64,000 bases of DNA, taken from assembly GCA_015680685.1 (NCBI GenBank), contig MNCI01029617.1, forward strand, positions 53,633 through 117,632, in the 5' to 3' direction. A program made the translations under genes and the position numbers. This DNA comes from Gnetum montanum (lineage: Eukaryota; Streptophyta; Gnetopsida; Gnetales; Gnetaceae). Below, piece after piece: positions 1 through 12,485 of the stretch (within the stretch, counting starts at the first letter, position 1; each line of letters starts with the position of its first letter). A model generated the notes under the pieces. The model did not search any database, had not been told where the DNA came from, and saw only the letters and a program-made list of their open reading frames with translations.

Positions 1-59
1 TATGAGCTCATTCACCATGTTGAGAAGGAATACATTCCTTCCCCATATAATAAAACATT

Positions 60-1960
60 CCTTATAAAAATCTACTCTTTCATCCTTTTTCAATTGATTA
101 AGATGGATGAATAGGATGAAAAGGCTAGCTTAGATTATCAACAATAAGAAGAAAATGAGTTTAGGGCTAAGTCTAAACATGAGAACCTCATGGAGGAGCT
201 ATTCCAATAATCAATCCCTAAAGCCAAAATACCCATCTCAACCACCCTTTCCTCTTCCATGAGATAGATTCCCCAAGCCTTTCCTCCTCGTTATTTGATT
301 ATGTTTGGGCCAACACCTATTATTGTAGTGCACCAAACACAATCAGTACCATAGTCAATAACCTTTCACTTTTCCATGCCATTTTCCATCTAGCCATAGC
401 CTGTGTGGTCATCATCAATGGTTGTGACCACCACTAATCCCTTTTCCATCCATATGGAGCCCACAGTGGGACCTCAAGTGACCTATGGGTCAGATATCCC
501 ATTTGTCCCCTTTGTACCCTAGATATTATCATAAAATTCCTTTTTGCTATTCAATCCATTTGAAATGATGAAAAACTAATCTCTCTCATTGGTGCCAAAA
601 TTGTGAGGCCATATGGCTTCTAGTTTATGCTCCAACCTTTTGTACAAACCCCATAATTCACAAGGACACCCAAGGCCTAGATCAAGCCTTCTAAATGATC
701 CAGGACCTGATAGAGGAGCTATGGAGGCGAAAGGCTTTCACATATTAAATTGTCAAAATAATGGACTTCTATTAGGATGATCCCATCAATCCTATGATTT
801 CATAATTAATCCTTCCCCTAGGTGTCCTCATACCATAGTTCACCAAGTACAACAATGAAGGTGATCCCAACTTCCATCTCATAATCTTTTGCTCTAAGTG
901 CTTGTTATTACAAGCTTGGCCACACACAATAATGAGAATATTCCCTATGTCTCTTATAGGGAAAGCCCTTGACTAGTACTATGCCTTACCAAGAGGATTC
1001 AATCCTCTGTGGAAGAACTAATTTTATAGTTCATTAACAATTTCAAATATAATTAGAAGCTTGACACAAACCTTCACCAACTAATGAGGGTCAAGTAAGG
1101 ATCCCTTAAGCTAGTATAGAAGTTCATCCAACAATGGAGTGCTTTGCACAATGATATTTCAAAATCAATAGCTAAAACTCATCTTATAACTATCTCCAAG
1201 GAGCCAGTTAATGACTTTATCAAGTCAAAATTGTATCACTTGGATCTATAGTTAGTTAGCCAGGCATTCTTCCAAACCAAGAACATAGAAAATGTAATGA
1301 AATCCAATCATTACCTCACCTATCTAGCATAAAAAATCAACATGCATGAAAGGACAAGGAGAGGGAAAGGCAAAACAAGGTAGTAGTGGTTGTTGTAGCA
1401 AAGGAAAATAAAACATCCATCCAAGGTCCAAGAACAAACCAACCCAAGGCCCATGCTAACAACAATAACAACCAACCTTGAATGGTTGGTGCCTCTACAT
1501 TGACTACATCAAAGCCTAACTTTGAGAAAAAATACTAGAAAAAATATATTAAATTACCATTGAAGGTATTAGAAATTCTAGGCCAACTACTAAAGTGTAG
1601 GAGGATACAGTATAAGAAAATGATAGAAAATTCCCAAAAGAGGCATGGGAGGATATGTGAAATAGCCAAAGGTCCCACTCAAGCAACCAAAGATGATCCT
1701 CTAGTAGCTAGATATTTTAAGCTTGATCCATTCTATCATTACCATCTATTGGTAGGTCATGATACTGACTTTTACCTTGCACTAAAAGATGACATGCAAA
1801 AGATGATTGATAGGGGTGAGCTAGTACTTGACATCTCCAACCTAGTTAAGCCTCAAAACTAGTCAATGCATGTAAATAAGGATACCAACTAGTATACCAT
1901 AGTAGTGTTTAATGTTAACAGTGATCAAAGGCTTGTGAGGGAACCATTTGTGATTCAAGT
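60..1960 (+). pseudogene. Element D gag remnant (Ty3/gypsy, Tat-like)
   Basis: This is a decayed capsid gene; the window starts inside it. Reading through stops gives GLDQAF-x-MIQDLIEEL near 680, IMDFY-x-DDPINP near 760 and NEGDPNFHLI near 855. The same blocks occur in the same order in element A at 18.9-19.1 kb. The capsid helix block (phase as in LKPETTLDQLM of A) lies around 1050-1290, and NDFIKSKLY-like residues are at 1210-1235. An open stretch at 1560-1862 carries YHYHLLVGHDTDFYLALKDD, the degenerate form of the Tat CxxHxxxGHDTxxC zinc-knuckle block; its cysteines are lost. Many in-frame TAG/TAA codons show it is dead. Assignment rests on similarity to A and B and on known Tat gag layout. 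Confidence 0.75.
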
Positions 1961-3336
1961 ACCTTCTTAGAACAAAAGGGGCCCTTCAACTTCTATTTGT
2001 TTGAGATCCCTCTTTGTTGTAAGGGTGGCATCACAAATGATCTTCAAAGAAACTTTTAAAATTAGAGTACCCCTCTTACTACAACTGAGTCCACTTGTAT
2101 AATTGAGTAAAAATTCCCTGTGGTGGCTAATGTAATGACTTCTTATTTTATACCAACCAATGATACTAAGAAGTCTCCAACCAAATAATTGAAGAATCCT
2201 ATGCAAAAGCCTAAAAATAAGGACAATAAGAAAGACAAGTCATGGAAGAAAGTTAGCTCAATGAAACCCACTTCCATCTCATCTATTACCATGACCTCAA
2301 CTAATTAGGTTGCTTCAACTAGTACACCATGAGAGGATCCTAAGCCCCAAGGGAAAGGGAAAGAGGCTAGGCCACAACAACCCAAACATGAAGTTTTCAT
2401 TTTGGATCACATGGAGGAAGTTAAGAATAATAAGAATAAAAAACCCATAGCCAATAACAAAGGCTTTCTCAACATAATGGAATAGGTCAAATAGCCATTG
2501 AAATAATAGAATATAATTAGTAGCCTATATAGCCTTTTCATAACTTTTGTTACATACCGTGAGGTACTAGTTAAGATGTTGACCTCCATCCTTGTTAGTG
2601 AGGGAATCCCCAATAATGAAGAATCCATTCATGTGGTGATGCTACCTTCTTCACCTAGGGAAGTGAAATCAACATCACTAGTGTTTTGCAACAGCAAAAT
2701 CAAGACTAACCCCTAAAATAACAAGGTGAGAAAGGCACCCCTCTTTATAATGATAAGATTAGGACAATAGAATGTTCATAGAGTGCTTGTGAAAGATGGA
2801 GCAACAAAAAACTTCATACCTTATACCATCATTGAGTGTTTAGACTTGACAAATCAAATGTAACACATGACAACTTTAGCCCTTAAATTTTATGGTAGGG
2901 GAATAATTACCCAAAATGGAAAAATTCTTAGTGGTAGAGGAAACACCAAGATTCAACCTTATCCTAGGAAGGCCTTGGCTAGCTCAATTATGAATTGTAT
3001 CTTTACCTATCCACCAAGAAATTCACCTACCTTGTAAGGGAGGTAAAATAATCATTCATGGCGATAGTGTGGTTCCTCTAGTGAGTAGCAACATTGATGT
3101 AGAATAGGGATTTTGAAGTGGAGTTTTAGGAAGAAACTTCTACTATTACCAACAAAATCAAAAAGCTTGAGGTAGTAGAGGAGGCCAAGACCAATAATGG
3201 TAAACCCATTGATGCATCATGGGGAGAGCTCCCCTTTAAAGTCATTAGAGAAGGTGATGGGGAATATAATCTTGTGCAACATAGACCATATTCTTTTCCT
3301 AATATTTCAAAGATTAAAAAATATTTGCACAAGTAA
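1960..3336 (+). pseudogene. Element D protease (end of ORF1) remnant
   Basis: Continues D gag. A lysine- and proline-rich linker (about 2200-2480) precedes an aspartic protease. The active-site block reads VLVKDGATKNFIPYTII at 2783-2835 (family: DxGAxxN), and the flap/C-terminal block reads FNLILGRPWLAQL near 2955-2990. After the protease comes GGKIIIHGDSVVPL (3040-3080). ORF1 then ends with EYNLVQHRPYSFPNISKIKK and a stop at 3334-3336. The same terminal block is found at the ends of A, C and E, so this stop is probably the genuine end of ORF1, not decay. Confidence 0.75.
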
Positions 3337-3640
3337 TGTGTACCCCTGACCTTCTCACTCTATGTACTTATAACCATGTAGCCATATGTACTTATAGCCT
3401 ATTATCCTAGTGTATTCTTTTCCTATTTATACCATTTCATTCTACTTTATGTTAAATTAGAATTTACATATAGCTTAAAGTTTACTTTTGTTTGCATTTT
3501 TACTTATTAAAGCCTTTCCTTTTCTCTTTTAGCATGATAAACATAAAGATGCCATAAAAAATTTTAAACTTGAAAATTCATAAAAAATATTTTAAAAAAA
3601 CACAAAATAGACAAAAAATATGTTTCCTTTTGTAGAACAT
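3337..3640. other. Spacer after ORF1 of element D, no gene seen
   Basis: AT-rich sequence between the end of gag-pro and the GGCC-type repeats. It matches the position of 42910-43170 in element E (both contain stretches of TTTGCATTTT-type sequence). No open frame or RNA gene is visible. Confidence 0.5.
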
Positions 3641-3790
3641 AGGGATCACCATGGCCTAAAACTAGCAAGACATATAGCCCGCTAAGGTCTTAAACTGGCA
3701 AACATCATATGACCTTCTATAGCCTTAAACTGGCAACTAATATATGGTCCTCCATGGCCTAAAATTGGAAAAAACATCATGAATTATTTT
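3640..3790 (+). repeat. GGCCTAAAACTRGCA spacer repeat, element D
   Basis: About four imperfect units of the type CATGGCCTAAAACTAGCAA, spaced 30-40 bp apart. The repeat lies immediately between the protease ORF and the reverse-oriented gene, the same place as in A (21690-21800) and E (43175-43470). It is less regular here than the 27-bp arrays of A and B. Confidence 0.7.
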
Positions 3791-4100
3791 TCAATTTAGC
3801 CTATATCCTTATTGCCTAGCCATTTTAACCTTTTTATTGTATTATAATTAAGATATCCAACTTAGCCTTAAACTACAATTATCACATAAAACTATAAAAC
3901 CATAATGCTAGAACAATATAAAAAAATTGAAAATTAAACTTAAAATTAAAATATCTACAACATAATAGCCATAGTCACATGGTGTGCAAAATGTTTAAAT
4001 AATAAACCATAGATAATGAAAGCATCCATAACTGAGTAATTGACTAACAATAGCCATAATAACATCAATAACAACATCAATGATCAACAACAAGAACAAC
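3791..4100. other. AT-rich spacer (probable 3' flank of reverse gene, element D)
   Basis: No gene seen. By position it should hold the 3' untranslated end of the reverse-strand gene that follows. No poly(A) signal could be fixed with confidence. Confidence 0.35.
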
Positions 4101-7100
4101 TAAAAATAGATAGTGGGTGATGTTAGGGAACATTTGGGGGAGGAGGTGGAGGCTCATTTTCACCCTCATTGTTGGGGCCACTGATATCACCTTGTACTTG
4201 TGACATGATGACACAAGACCAATTATTAATCAACACATAATTAAACTAAGTTAATAATTAAAACAAAAGATTAAACCATATCAAAAGTAAAATAGACAAA
4301 CCTGAGAGGGTTTCAAAGTAGCATATTATATGGGAAAACTCTAAATACCAACTTCTAGATGGTGGAAAATTTTTTCTGCAGTCATTTTAGTCAAGTCTAT
4401 GTCCCCAAGGTTAACAACAATGAGGATTTTCCTCTCATTGACATCACTCCATGAAGGTGGCTCACATGAGAATGTTGTGGTACTTACCTCCCTTGAGGTG
4501 GTAGTTACCTCCCCTAAGGTGGTAGTCATCTAACAAGTAGGGGAGTTAGCTACAACCACACTATTTACAAGCAACTTGTAGATGTCCTCCACATTGATCC
4601 CCTTCATAAATAACTCCAACTAATGTCTGTCCATAGATTCATCCTACAATAATTTGAGGTAGGCATTTCACTTAGCCTCGTACTATCTCTTGTGATCCTT
4701 TTGCACTTGTCCCCACTCAAGGACCCAAGCGCAATAGTCCTTTCATTCACCAACCTTATAGTTTAGTAGGTCCATTTGAATCTTTTGTTCTATGACCTCT
4801 CTAGAAAGGGTAACCTTCCATTTAATCACATTCCAATAGTATGCACTAGGAGTCCCTGTTGGTCACCTAGGCCTCCACAAACTCCTTATGATCCATAAGA
4901 TCCTTCACCTCCTCTATTAGCTTCTTGTTCTCTCTCTTTAATTCCACAACTTGTTCCCACAAGAACTCATTGAAGAATCTACATCTACCCAAAAAATTTG
5001 CACATGAAAGTGTAGATCTAGTGGCACTCTCATAAAACTTATGTGGGACATTTACTACATCAAGAAGTAGGGTAGGTAATGCATCAATCTCTACAACCTA
5101 GTTAGGATCCCATTTCAGCTTAGGCATTGTAAACAACATAACACAAAAATTTAGAGACATAAAACTACAAACAACTAAAGAGCAGAAGATAAAAAAAGTT
5201 GCATAACCATAGAAGCCATGCAAAAACCAAAAAAATGTAAACAACAAAGGAAAAATGGGTTATAACTCTTACCAAATTTAAGAGCTATCTGTTGCAACTA
5301 GTTGATCATGTCTTTAGTCATGCCTCACATAAGCTTAATCTTATCAATGATATTCACCCTTGGTTGCATGAAAAAGGTGGAGGTGGAAGCATCTTCTTGA
5401 GGCTCTAAAGCTATAACACACACAATAAGTAATCAAAAACTATGATAGAGGCCAATCATGAAACAATATATGAAACCAAAAATCAAAAGATGGCAAGAGG
5501 TTCACCTAGTTGTGAATCCTTGAACAAGGCATCAAATTTATCTAATGTAGGATGGGATAGACCCTCATACTCATGATGCTATAATGCCTCCTTTTCTTGA
5601 CACCTTCATTTTGCCTCAACCATTGCTATAGCTACAATGACCTCCTATTCCTATTACTTACTTGTAATAATAGCAACCATAAAATAAATAACAACTTAAC
5701 ACATTTTCTCTAAGAAAGAAAACCATAATCCAACTACATTACTCAAGACTATAACTTAAAAGTAAAAAAATAGTAAAACAAATAGGATATACATTTAACT
5801 CCATCATTCATTTGGTTAAGCTTGATGATCGATCTTCTCTTCAAGGGCTCCTTGTTGATTGGCTCTAACTCATCAACCTAAGGCCTCTTAATTTTTTCTT
5901 TATTTGAACCCTTAGCTTCGATGATAAGCTTCTTGGCCTTGTCCATGTTTCCTTACTTAACATGGAATTCTCTTCCCATGCTATCAAGGGATGGACAATA
6001 TTTCCCAACAAAGACTTTGGTGGTGATGGATAGTAATTTGTTGATGCGTTCTAATGGATCATAGGCTAGCATGGTGGGAATGAGATGTCTTACCTAAGGC
6101 CTAGTGAGTTCAGATGAATCTTGAGCCATCCATCATCCATCCTTTCTCACTATGAGAAAATACACAAATCTTTGTAGGTATGCTGCAATGAATGCAAAAT
6201 GCATATGGCACTTCATTGTGAGATTTTCCAAAAGCTTTAGGATTTTCCCATGTAGCCTAAAAGCCAAATGAGTAGCTCATTTGAATTAGGTATCCTCACT
6301 AAGCACCTTCTTCATGGTCCATTCTTGTTCAAAGTCCATTATCTTCCCCTATGATAGAAACTTACGAAACACATGAGATTGGAATAGGGTATATATCTCT
6401 CTAGACTCCAAAACTTGGAACTGGCTTACAGGGAATCCCTTATTACCATCGTGAATGTTTAGCCACTCCTCAACTCCCTTCTAATGATCCACCTCCTTCC
6501 TTGATTTGGTGATGATTATTGTGCCCTCATTAGGGACACCAAAATGGTCATTGAAGGTGGACTTTTTAACGTCCAAGGTGTTGCAACTGGAAAATTTGAT
6601 TGTTGGAAAATTGAAGATACTAGTGTAGTAGTTTTAACCCTAGATCCTAAGGGCCTCCACAAAGAATAGGATCTAAGGTATCCTAGATAGTCTGGCATAT
6701 CACCCAGGGAATTAAGGAGGGTTAAACAAGATAACAAAAATGAAAATGTAGATATAGATCTAAAGAAAAAATGCTTCAAAATGAAACAAATAAATAAACT
6801 TTGCACACAAATAGAACCATAAAATTTATTCTAATAGAAATAAATAAAGTTCAAGGAATGTGTATAGTATGTTCTTAGGGTAGTATGGGGTTTACTTTTG
6901 TGGGGGTTTAGAGCTCATTAAAGCCAGTGGCTTTGGATGTCATACTTAGCTCCATGATCTAGAGGTGTTGTAACTTCTCATGTCATTGAACCTTGTTTCT
7001 CTCTAAACCAGATCTACAATGTTGGTGATGCAAGGGGATGAGATGTGTGAGGGTTTCTTGGTAATCAAGAGGAACAACACTAGGATTCTCAAGCCTAGAA

Positions 7101-7250
7101 TACTCATCATTGGTAACAAACACTTACACAATCTTGAAATAGGGGTGTAATAATGGCTATAATGGTTATAGGTTCTATGTTGGGAATTTAAGAAGTTATA
7201 TGTATGCAAGATTTCAAAAGCTCTCAAATTCAAAAGTGTGAAATTTTAAA
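4100..7250 (-). pseudogene. Reverse-oriented multi-exon cargo gene, element D copy
   Basis: Decayed copy of the reverse gene best seen in A. Read on the minus strand from 7.2 to 4.1 kb it gives, in order: a region at 7000-7233 at the place of A's FCP1-like exon (similarity doubtful); VEEWLNIHDGNKGFPVSQFQ near 6.45 kb; MHFAFIAAYLQRFV near 6.2 kb, matching A's IHYTFYIGCLKCF; ITTKVFVGKYCPSLDSMGRE near 6.0 kb, matching A's ITTKGLVICSACSQDSIG; then MPKLKWDP at about 5.12 kb, matching A's SRLKWDP, and a charged coiled-coil tail. A donor GTAAGAG at 5272 marks the same intron as in A and E; its acceptor near 5130 has lost the AG. The 5' end with promoter is replaced by element C's LTR. Function unknown. 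Confidence 0.6.
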
Positions 7251-7254
7251 ATTC

Positions 7255-7971
7255 ATGGAACCCCTCTATGGTATTGGGACTTTATTTGTTTTGTCCTAAA
7301 ATATGGTTATAAAATTTTCCTTATTGCTAACAAAATTCTGTCTACGTGCAAGTGTTGCAGGTGTCCAAATCTAGCTGGGTTACTATGTATGGTGAGCTTT
7401 GATATCCCCATCACATTAAAATCATTATGTTTACTGAAAATAGTAAATTGGAATTTTAACCATGTTGGGCCTTTCAACAATAATGCTAAAGTGCAGGGTC
7501 AACACTTAAGTTAGAGTAGTGCTGAAATTCTAGGCCATGCTAAAGTAATGTTGGGAAGGATGCAATACCAACACTAGGGATAATAGTTATATCCCCAACA
7601 TTGGGCATGGGTGAAGTTACACCTCCCAACATTGGCTTTAGGTGCGTTATATACTTCCATAGGTGTTTTTAGCATAGTAAATGTAGTCCCCCCCCGCCCC
7701 CACCCCCCAAAAACACAATCAAAATGTGAATTTTGGTAGTCCCAAAGGCATTTTTAACCCCTCAAGTCCAAATATAGCTTTTATATAGCATTTTTCACTT
7801 GGGAGATAAGGCTTTGAACATTTATAAGGAATTTCTCTATCCCAAAAGTGTAAAGTATGTGAAATTATATATCTTGGATTGCAATCTTCACATTTACAAT
7901 GAAGTTTGAGCCTTGGGTTTTTTGGGATGAGGGCTACGAAGGTTACAACATGAAAATTTAATGGTGTTTCA
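7255..7971 (-). mobile_element. 3' LTR of element C (minus strand)
   Basis: On the minus strand the LTR starts TGAAACACCATTAAATTTTC at 7971, the same start as the A (TGAAACAT/CCCTA) and B (TGAAACACCACTAA) LTRs. A TATATAAAAG promoter box lies at about 7775-7790 on the minus strand. A C-rich tract (7690-7709) follows. The lower boundary is not fixed: no partner LTR is present in the window, so 7255 is an estimate from where D's reverse gene stops being recognisable. Confidence 0.6.
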
Positions 7972-7990
7972 TTAGCTCCTCTTTTCTTAT
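7972..7990 (-). other. Polypurine tract of element C
   Basis: Minus strand AAGAAAAGAGGAGCTAA directly precedes the LTR start TGAAAC. The adjoining sequence (TTTTATATTCTTTGTTAGTG upstream) aligns with the same region of A and B, so the plus-strand primer site of the family is clear. Confidence 0.7.
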
Positions 7991-9061
7991 GTTTAAAAGA
8001 TTAACTTGACAGGCACTAACAAAGAATATAAAACATCATTGAAGGTCCACCACTAATATTTCCTCTTTGTGCTTCATTTAGTTGTGTTGAATCATGCTAG
8101 AGAGCACCTACGATTGATGGGGTAAGGCTATGAGAAAATGGTAATGAGGTCATAGGGAAATGGTTATGAAGGCTAAAAATGGATTCCAAGTTTTGACATC
8201 ATGGCTATGGAACTAACATGTTGGTCAATTAGTGGTTTTTACACTTTAGTTTTTGAAGTATGGTTCACTTGGTAGATGCGTTTGAGGAAACATCACCTTG
8301 CTCCAAGGTTTCATTGGCCACTAGGCTCCTCCCTTTGCATGTTCAAAGCCATTGATTTGGAATTTTGGTCTTCATAGGCCATTCCAACATTTTCACAATT
8401 TTCTTTTCCATTTTTTTAGGGTGAAACTTTCATTGGGTTTCATTACCAAGTTTGGATTTAACATGGTTTTCCTACTAAATGAGATATGTTACACCTAGTA
8501 GACTAAATGATTTTCCCCATCGGATGGGATGTGTTACACTTGATGGACTTAATATTTTTCCCATTGGATGAGATGTATTAGATTCAATGGACTTGTAGGT
8601 GGAGCATGATGAAGGGATGTGATATGGCCATAGAGCATGAATGTCAAGCATTGATCAACATTATTACTTAGGGTAAGGAAGGCTATAGTAAGGATATGGG
8701 GTTGGGTTCAAGGAAATGGTAATGAGGAATGATGTGATACAAGCTTTCGTGACACAACATGACAAGCTCACCAACTCTTGCATATTAAGGTCACGTGGTG
8801 ACTTGCTACCATGATGAGTTGTACCTTCATGATGACTTCCAGGCTTCATCCTACAAGCACAACTTCAAGAGGATAGGAAAAACAAGTAAATGAAACATGC
8901 TTTTACAATATAATGCATAAGTCCATAGAATGATAAAACCAAGCTATCATAGCTCACCATTTTATAAAGTTTAAAAATTCCTCCATTGTGTGAAATGAAT
9001 GGTCACACAAGCTTACTTGTTACTGGCTATGATGATCATTAATGTCGATTGTTAGTTACAT
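7991..9061 (-). other. Element C tail between integrase and 3' LTR; no gene
   Basis: About 1.1 kb of non-coding tail, comparable with the 1.27-kb tail of A (30561-31814). It contains a three-copy 45-bp repeat listed separately. A 61-codon open stretch (8664-8849) has no recognisable motif and I do not regard it as a gene. Confidence 0.5.
8468..8602. repeat. 45-bp tandem repeat, three copies
   Basis: Three imperfect direct copies of a unit like ATYGGATGRGATRTGTTACA followed by CYTRRTGGACTTAATATTTT and CCC, at about 8468-8513, 8519-8562 and 8563-8602. It lies in the tail of element C; I do not see it in A or B. Confidence 0.7.
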
Positions 9062-10330
9062 GTACTAAGGATTCAAATAGGAATAATTAATTGGATTGGT
9101 CAATTCATTCATATCCATGTTGTCTATCTTGAATGCTCTATTTCCCTAGGCTTTAGTGACTAAGAAAGAACCTTCCTAGTTTTTTGAGAATTTTTCCACA
9201 TGCTTGTGGATGGCCTTAAGTACTAGGTCACCCTCCTTGATCTTATGCCTTGTCAAGTTATTGTGGTAATTCCATTTCTTCCTCTCTTGGTATTTCTTGA
9301 CATGAGTAAGAGTCCACACCCATTAGTCTAGGTCCATGGTACACAGCTCCTTATTATACTCATCTTTGATGAAGGTAAATAAGGCTACTCAAAGTGATGG
9401 TACCTATAATTCAAGAGGTTAAACAACTTTAGAATCATAAACCAAGCTATAAGTGCATGAACAAGCTATTCAAAACATTATTTTGTAGGCCCAAAGTCTA
9501 TGAACAAGCTACTCATTCCACTTTCGCTTGATGTTGTGATGTTGTTCAACATCTTTTTTAGCAAATTGATGATACCCTTATTGCTTGCTTCTACTTGTCC
9601 ATTCGCTTGAGGGTAATAAGGTGATGAAAAGAAGTGCTTGATGCCTAGATCATGATATAATTTCTTCATTTCTTAGCTCCTAAATTGTGGTCCATCATTT
9701 GTAACTATGGCCATAGGTATGCTGAAATAGGCTACTATGTTATCTAGTTTGAATCTACAAACTAGTTTAAATGTTGTCCTTCTTAGCTAGATAGCTTCAA
9801 TAAACTTTGTAAAGTATTTAGTATGTAGTGATGATAAGCTATTCCCTATGGAAGACTTGGGCATTATATTTCTGATTATATCTTACCCCCAACATTAAAA
9901 TGACCAAGTAATCTCAATGATGTTGAACTCAATTGGTGGTACATGTATTAGGTTACTATGCCATTGGCACATGTCATAAATTTTAACCTTCTATAGGTAG
10001 CCACTTTTCATATAGGTCCAATAATAGCCTAAGCATCTAATCTTAGTGGCCATATCGCTAGGTCCTATATGTCCCTCACATACATCCTTGTGGACCTACT
10101 CTAGGACTGTTTAGGCTTTGGCTTTGGCTAAGCATACTAACAATATATAATCATAGGGCCATCGAAACAATGTATTATCATCTACAATGACATAAAATTT
10201 TGATCATTTATGTACATCATCCTTTTGAGTAGTAGTCATGCCTTATGAAGGTTCACCATGCATAAGGTAGAACTTAATATCATCATACCACTTCTTTGGG
10301 GGAGTGCTATGAACTATGACTATGAAGGTA
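9062..10330 (-). pseudogene. Element C integrase remnant
   Basis: Reads on the minus strand after aRNase H. The core region shows LGIKHFFSSPYYPQANGQVE (9.6 kb), the last catalytic Glu block of the DDE integrase, followed by ASNKGIINLLKKML. The C-terminal domain reads IKEGDLVLKAIHKHVEKFSK near 9.22 kb and GNRAFKIDNMDMNELTNPIN near 9.13 kb, matching A's QKGDLILKVTHEHISKF and GAFKLPNMDGNEFDNLVN. It ends around 9062. Numerous stops and indels make it non-functional. Position and order fit Tat-like gypsy elements. Confidence 0.75.
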
Positions 10331-10339
10331 TCCTTAGTG

Positions 10340-10745
10340 CTCTATGTGATGGGAATGGCCCAGTTCACAATCAAGGTGGATAACTTGCTAAATACATTTG
10401 GCTTCATACTAAGGGCTAACATTGCAATGGCATCAACTATGGTGTTCTTATTTTGAGGTACATGTTGGGTATCAATGTTTGTAAATTGTTGTAGCAGTTT
10501 CTTTTCTAGGTCATAATAAGGTTGTAGATGTTTCTCTTTACAAGTATAAACCTTGGTTACATGGTTAACCACAAGTTGTGAGTTATCTTTGATCATCAAG
10601 TGTTTGACTCCTAGGTCATAGGCTACCATCATCCCTTTGATCAAACCATATACTCCACTACCTTGTTGGTAAGTGAAGGATTGGATTTCACCAGATAGAA
10701 AGGTTATAATGGAAATGGTATTGGTCACATGGGTAGTTCAAGCTT
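10340..10745 (-). pseudogene. Element C archaeal-type RNase H remnant
   Basis: An open stretch of 128 codons (10728-10342) matches the second RNase H of Tat elements: GEIQSFTYQQ, GLIKGMMVAYDLGVKHLMI, DNSQLVVNHVTKVY, HLQPYYDLEKKLLQQF, and VPQNKNTIVDAIAMLAL. The equivalent in A lies at 28.8-29.3 kb. The DNSQLVVN and ANALA/VDAIA blocks are the conserved features of this domain. It is the best preserved open frame in element C, but is flanked by decayed frames. Confidence 0.8.
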
Positions 10746-11935
10746 TTTCAAAGTTCATGACTTCCTCATAGCCAGAAACTTGGCTTATAATGTTAACTTG
10801 TTCATTGGGGAAATTAGGATCTATAGTTTCATGATCTTCTATAGGTGAAATGGTGAGTTGTATAGCTATATCTTGACCTTTCATTGATGATTGAGAAATG
10901 TAATGAAGGTCAAATTTGCTAATATTAGAAAATTTATTAGGGTTAAGCCTAATCTCATACTTGAGGCATCATTTATGTACAAAGTCTAGGTCATGCATAT
11001 GATCATTGGCCACTTTGGACTTAAGAGCTATATCATCTACGTAGTCATTGAGAAAACCTAGCATGTAATCACTAAAGATATACATCATAGCTCACTCATA
11101 GGTTTCTCTTGCATTTTTTAGGCCAAAGGGCACTATGGTCTAGCAAAAGGTACACCAAGGGGTCATAAAGATCATGCTAAATTGATGTTCTAGGTTAATT
11201 CTAATCTAGTTATATTATAAGAAGCCATTCATAAAGGACAATAAGGCATGTCCCACGGTAGAATCAATAAGTTGATTAATCCTAGGAAAAGTGAAATCAT
11301 CTTTGATAGTTACCTTATTTAGGTATCATAAATCTATGCAAATTCAAATACTCCAATTTTTCTTAGGGACTACCATCATGTTGGATATCCATTGTGCATA
11401 ATCAACATCTCTAACAAAACCATCTTGGTATAGTTTGGTGATTTCATCACAAACTACAAAGGCCAAATCAGGCCTGATCTTTCAATACTTTTGCTTAATT
11501 GGTCTAATGCTAGAATCAAGTATAATTTTTTGTTATACTAAGTGTTGGTATATACCTTGCATATCTTCATACGACGGAGCAAAGGCCTTAACATTGTCTT
11601 GTAGGATCTTGATGATGCCTTGAGCTTCTTGAGGTTCTAGTGAGAATCTTAGTTTTATGGTTTTCTCCTTATCACTATGTGTCATGACAAGAACCCCAAC
11701 TAAAGAGTCTTTAGTAATGTCACCAACCTCTAGGTCAAGTGTTTTGACTAGGTTTTCAGGCCATTCTAGAGGTTTCTCTATTGAGGCTATATGATCAACA
11801 AGACTCTTAAGCTTAAGATCTTGGTAATTAAGGTTAATACATTGTACAACATCATTGTGAGGTCCAATTAGGCTTAAAGAAAAATTTATTTGCTTCCAAG
11901 TACTCATACTTTAATCCTGCATGTCAACCATAATC
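10746..11935 (-). pseudogene. Element C reverse transcriptase remnant with internal deletion
   Basis: The minus strand from 11907 reads MSTWKQINFSLSLIG, then LEWPENLVKTLDLEVGDITK (A: YWPRHLVQALDLEVKDITK), the finger/palm region and FLNDYVDDIALKSK with the YVDD catalytic box near 11040. Soon after, LNPNKF runs directly into SKFDLHYISQSSMKGQDIAI. In A these two blocks are about 620 bp apart, so the RT connection and nearly all of the first RNase H have been deleted in C. ORF2 here is preceded by a possible splice acceptor, TTTTTACCCAG, at about 11951. Confidence 0.75.
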
Positions 11936-12190
11936 GCATTAAGTGGTACCTGGGTAAAAATGAATAACTAATGGAGAAAAACTATAAAATTATGCAAATA
12001 CATGTTATTTCATTGTCAAAAAAAGTGAAAACAAGGTCAACCAACGGTATAAGAGGTAGAAAAAGAGAAAAAAATAGAATGAAAACCAAACAAAGGTTAA
12101 ACCAAAGTCAAGAAAGACCAAACAAGATCAAACAAAGTCAAAATGAGTTAAAAATATAAAGGAAATAAATAAAAGATCAAAGAACATCAA
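11936..12190. other. Spacer upstream of element C pol; no gene
   Basis: A-rich sequence on the plus strand with a 62-codon lysine-rich open stretch (11971-12159) that I read as low-complexity chance. It lies between the spacer repeat and the start of ORF2. Confidence 0.4.
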
Positions 12191-12485
12191 CTAAGGTCAT
12201 GATCCTACTAGTTTAAGGCCTTGGTAGGTGAGGGTGCTAATTTAAGACCATAGTAGGCCATGGCCACATGGTGTTAAATGATGGTTAGGGAAGGTCAAAC
12301 CCCATCATTCAACTCCAATCAAGGGATAAGAAAAGGTCAAAAAGGATATAATATAGATAATAAAGGAAAAGTTAGGAACAAATGTCAAAAAGCATGATCA
12401 ATATTGGTTAAAAATTTTTTGATTTTGCCAGTTTTAGGCCTTAGCAGGTTATGGTTTTAGGCCTTAGCAGGTTTTGAGGTTGTTT
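12191..12485 (-). repeat. GGCCTTAGCAGG / AAACTAG spacer repeat, element C
   Basis: Scattered units such as AGTTTAAGGCCTTGGTAGG (12208), ATTTAAGACCATAGTAGGCC (12241) and TTTTAGGCCTTAGCAGGTTATGG (two consecutive copies near 12430-12475). These are the same type as the arrays next to protease and pol in A and B, placed just upstream of RT. Confidence 0.55.

Noticed and set aside
7003-7233. FCP1-like exon in element D
   Set aside because: LGLRILVLFLLITKK lies at the expected place but lacks the DLxG motif and the VWSS block; too weak to call.
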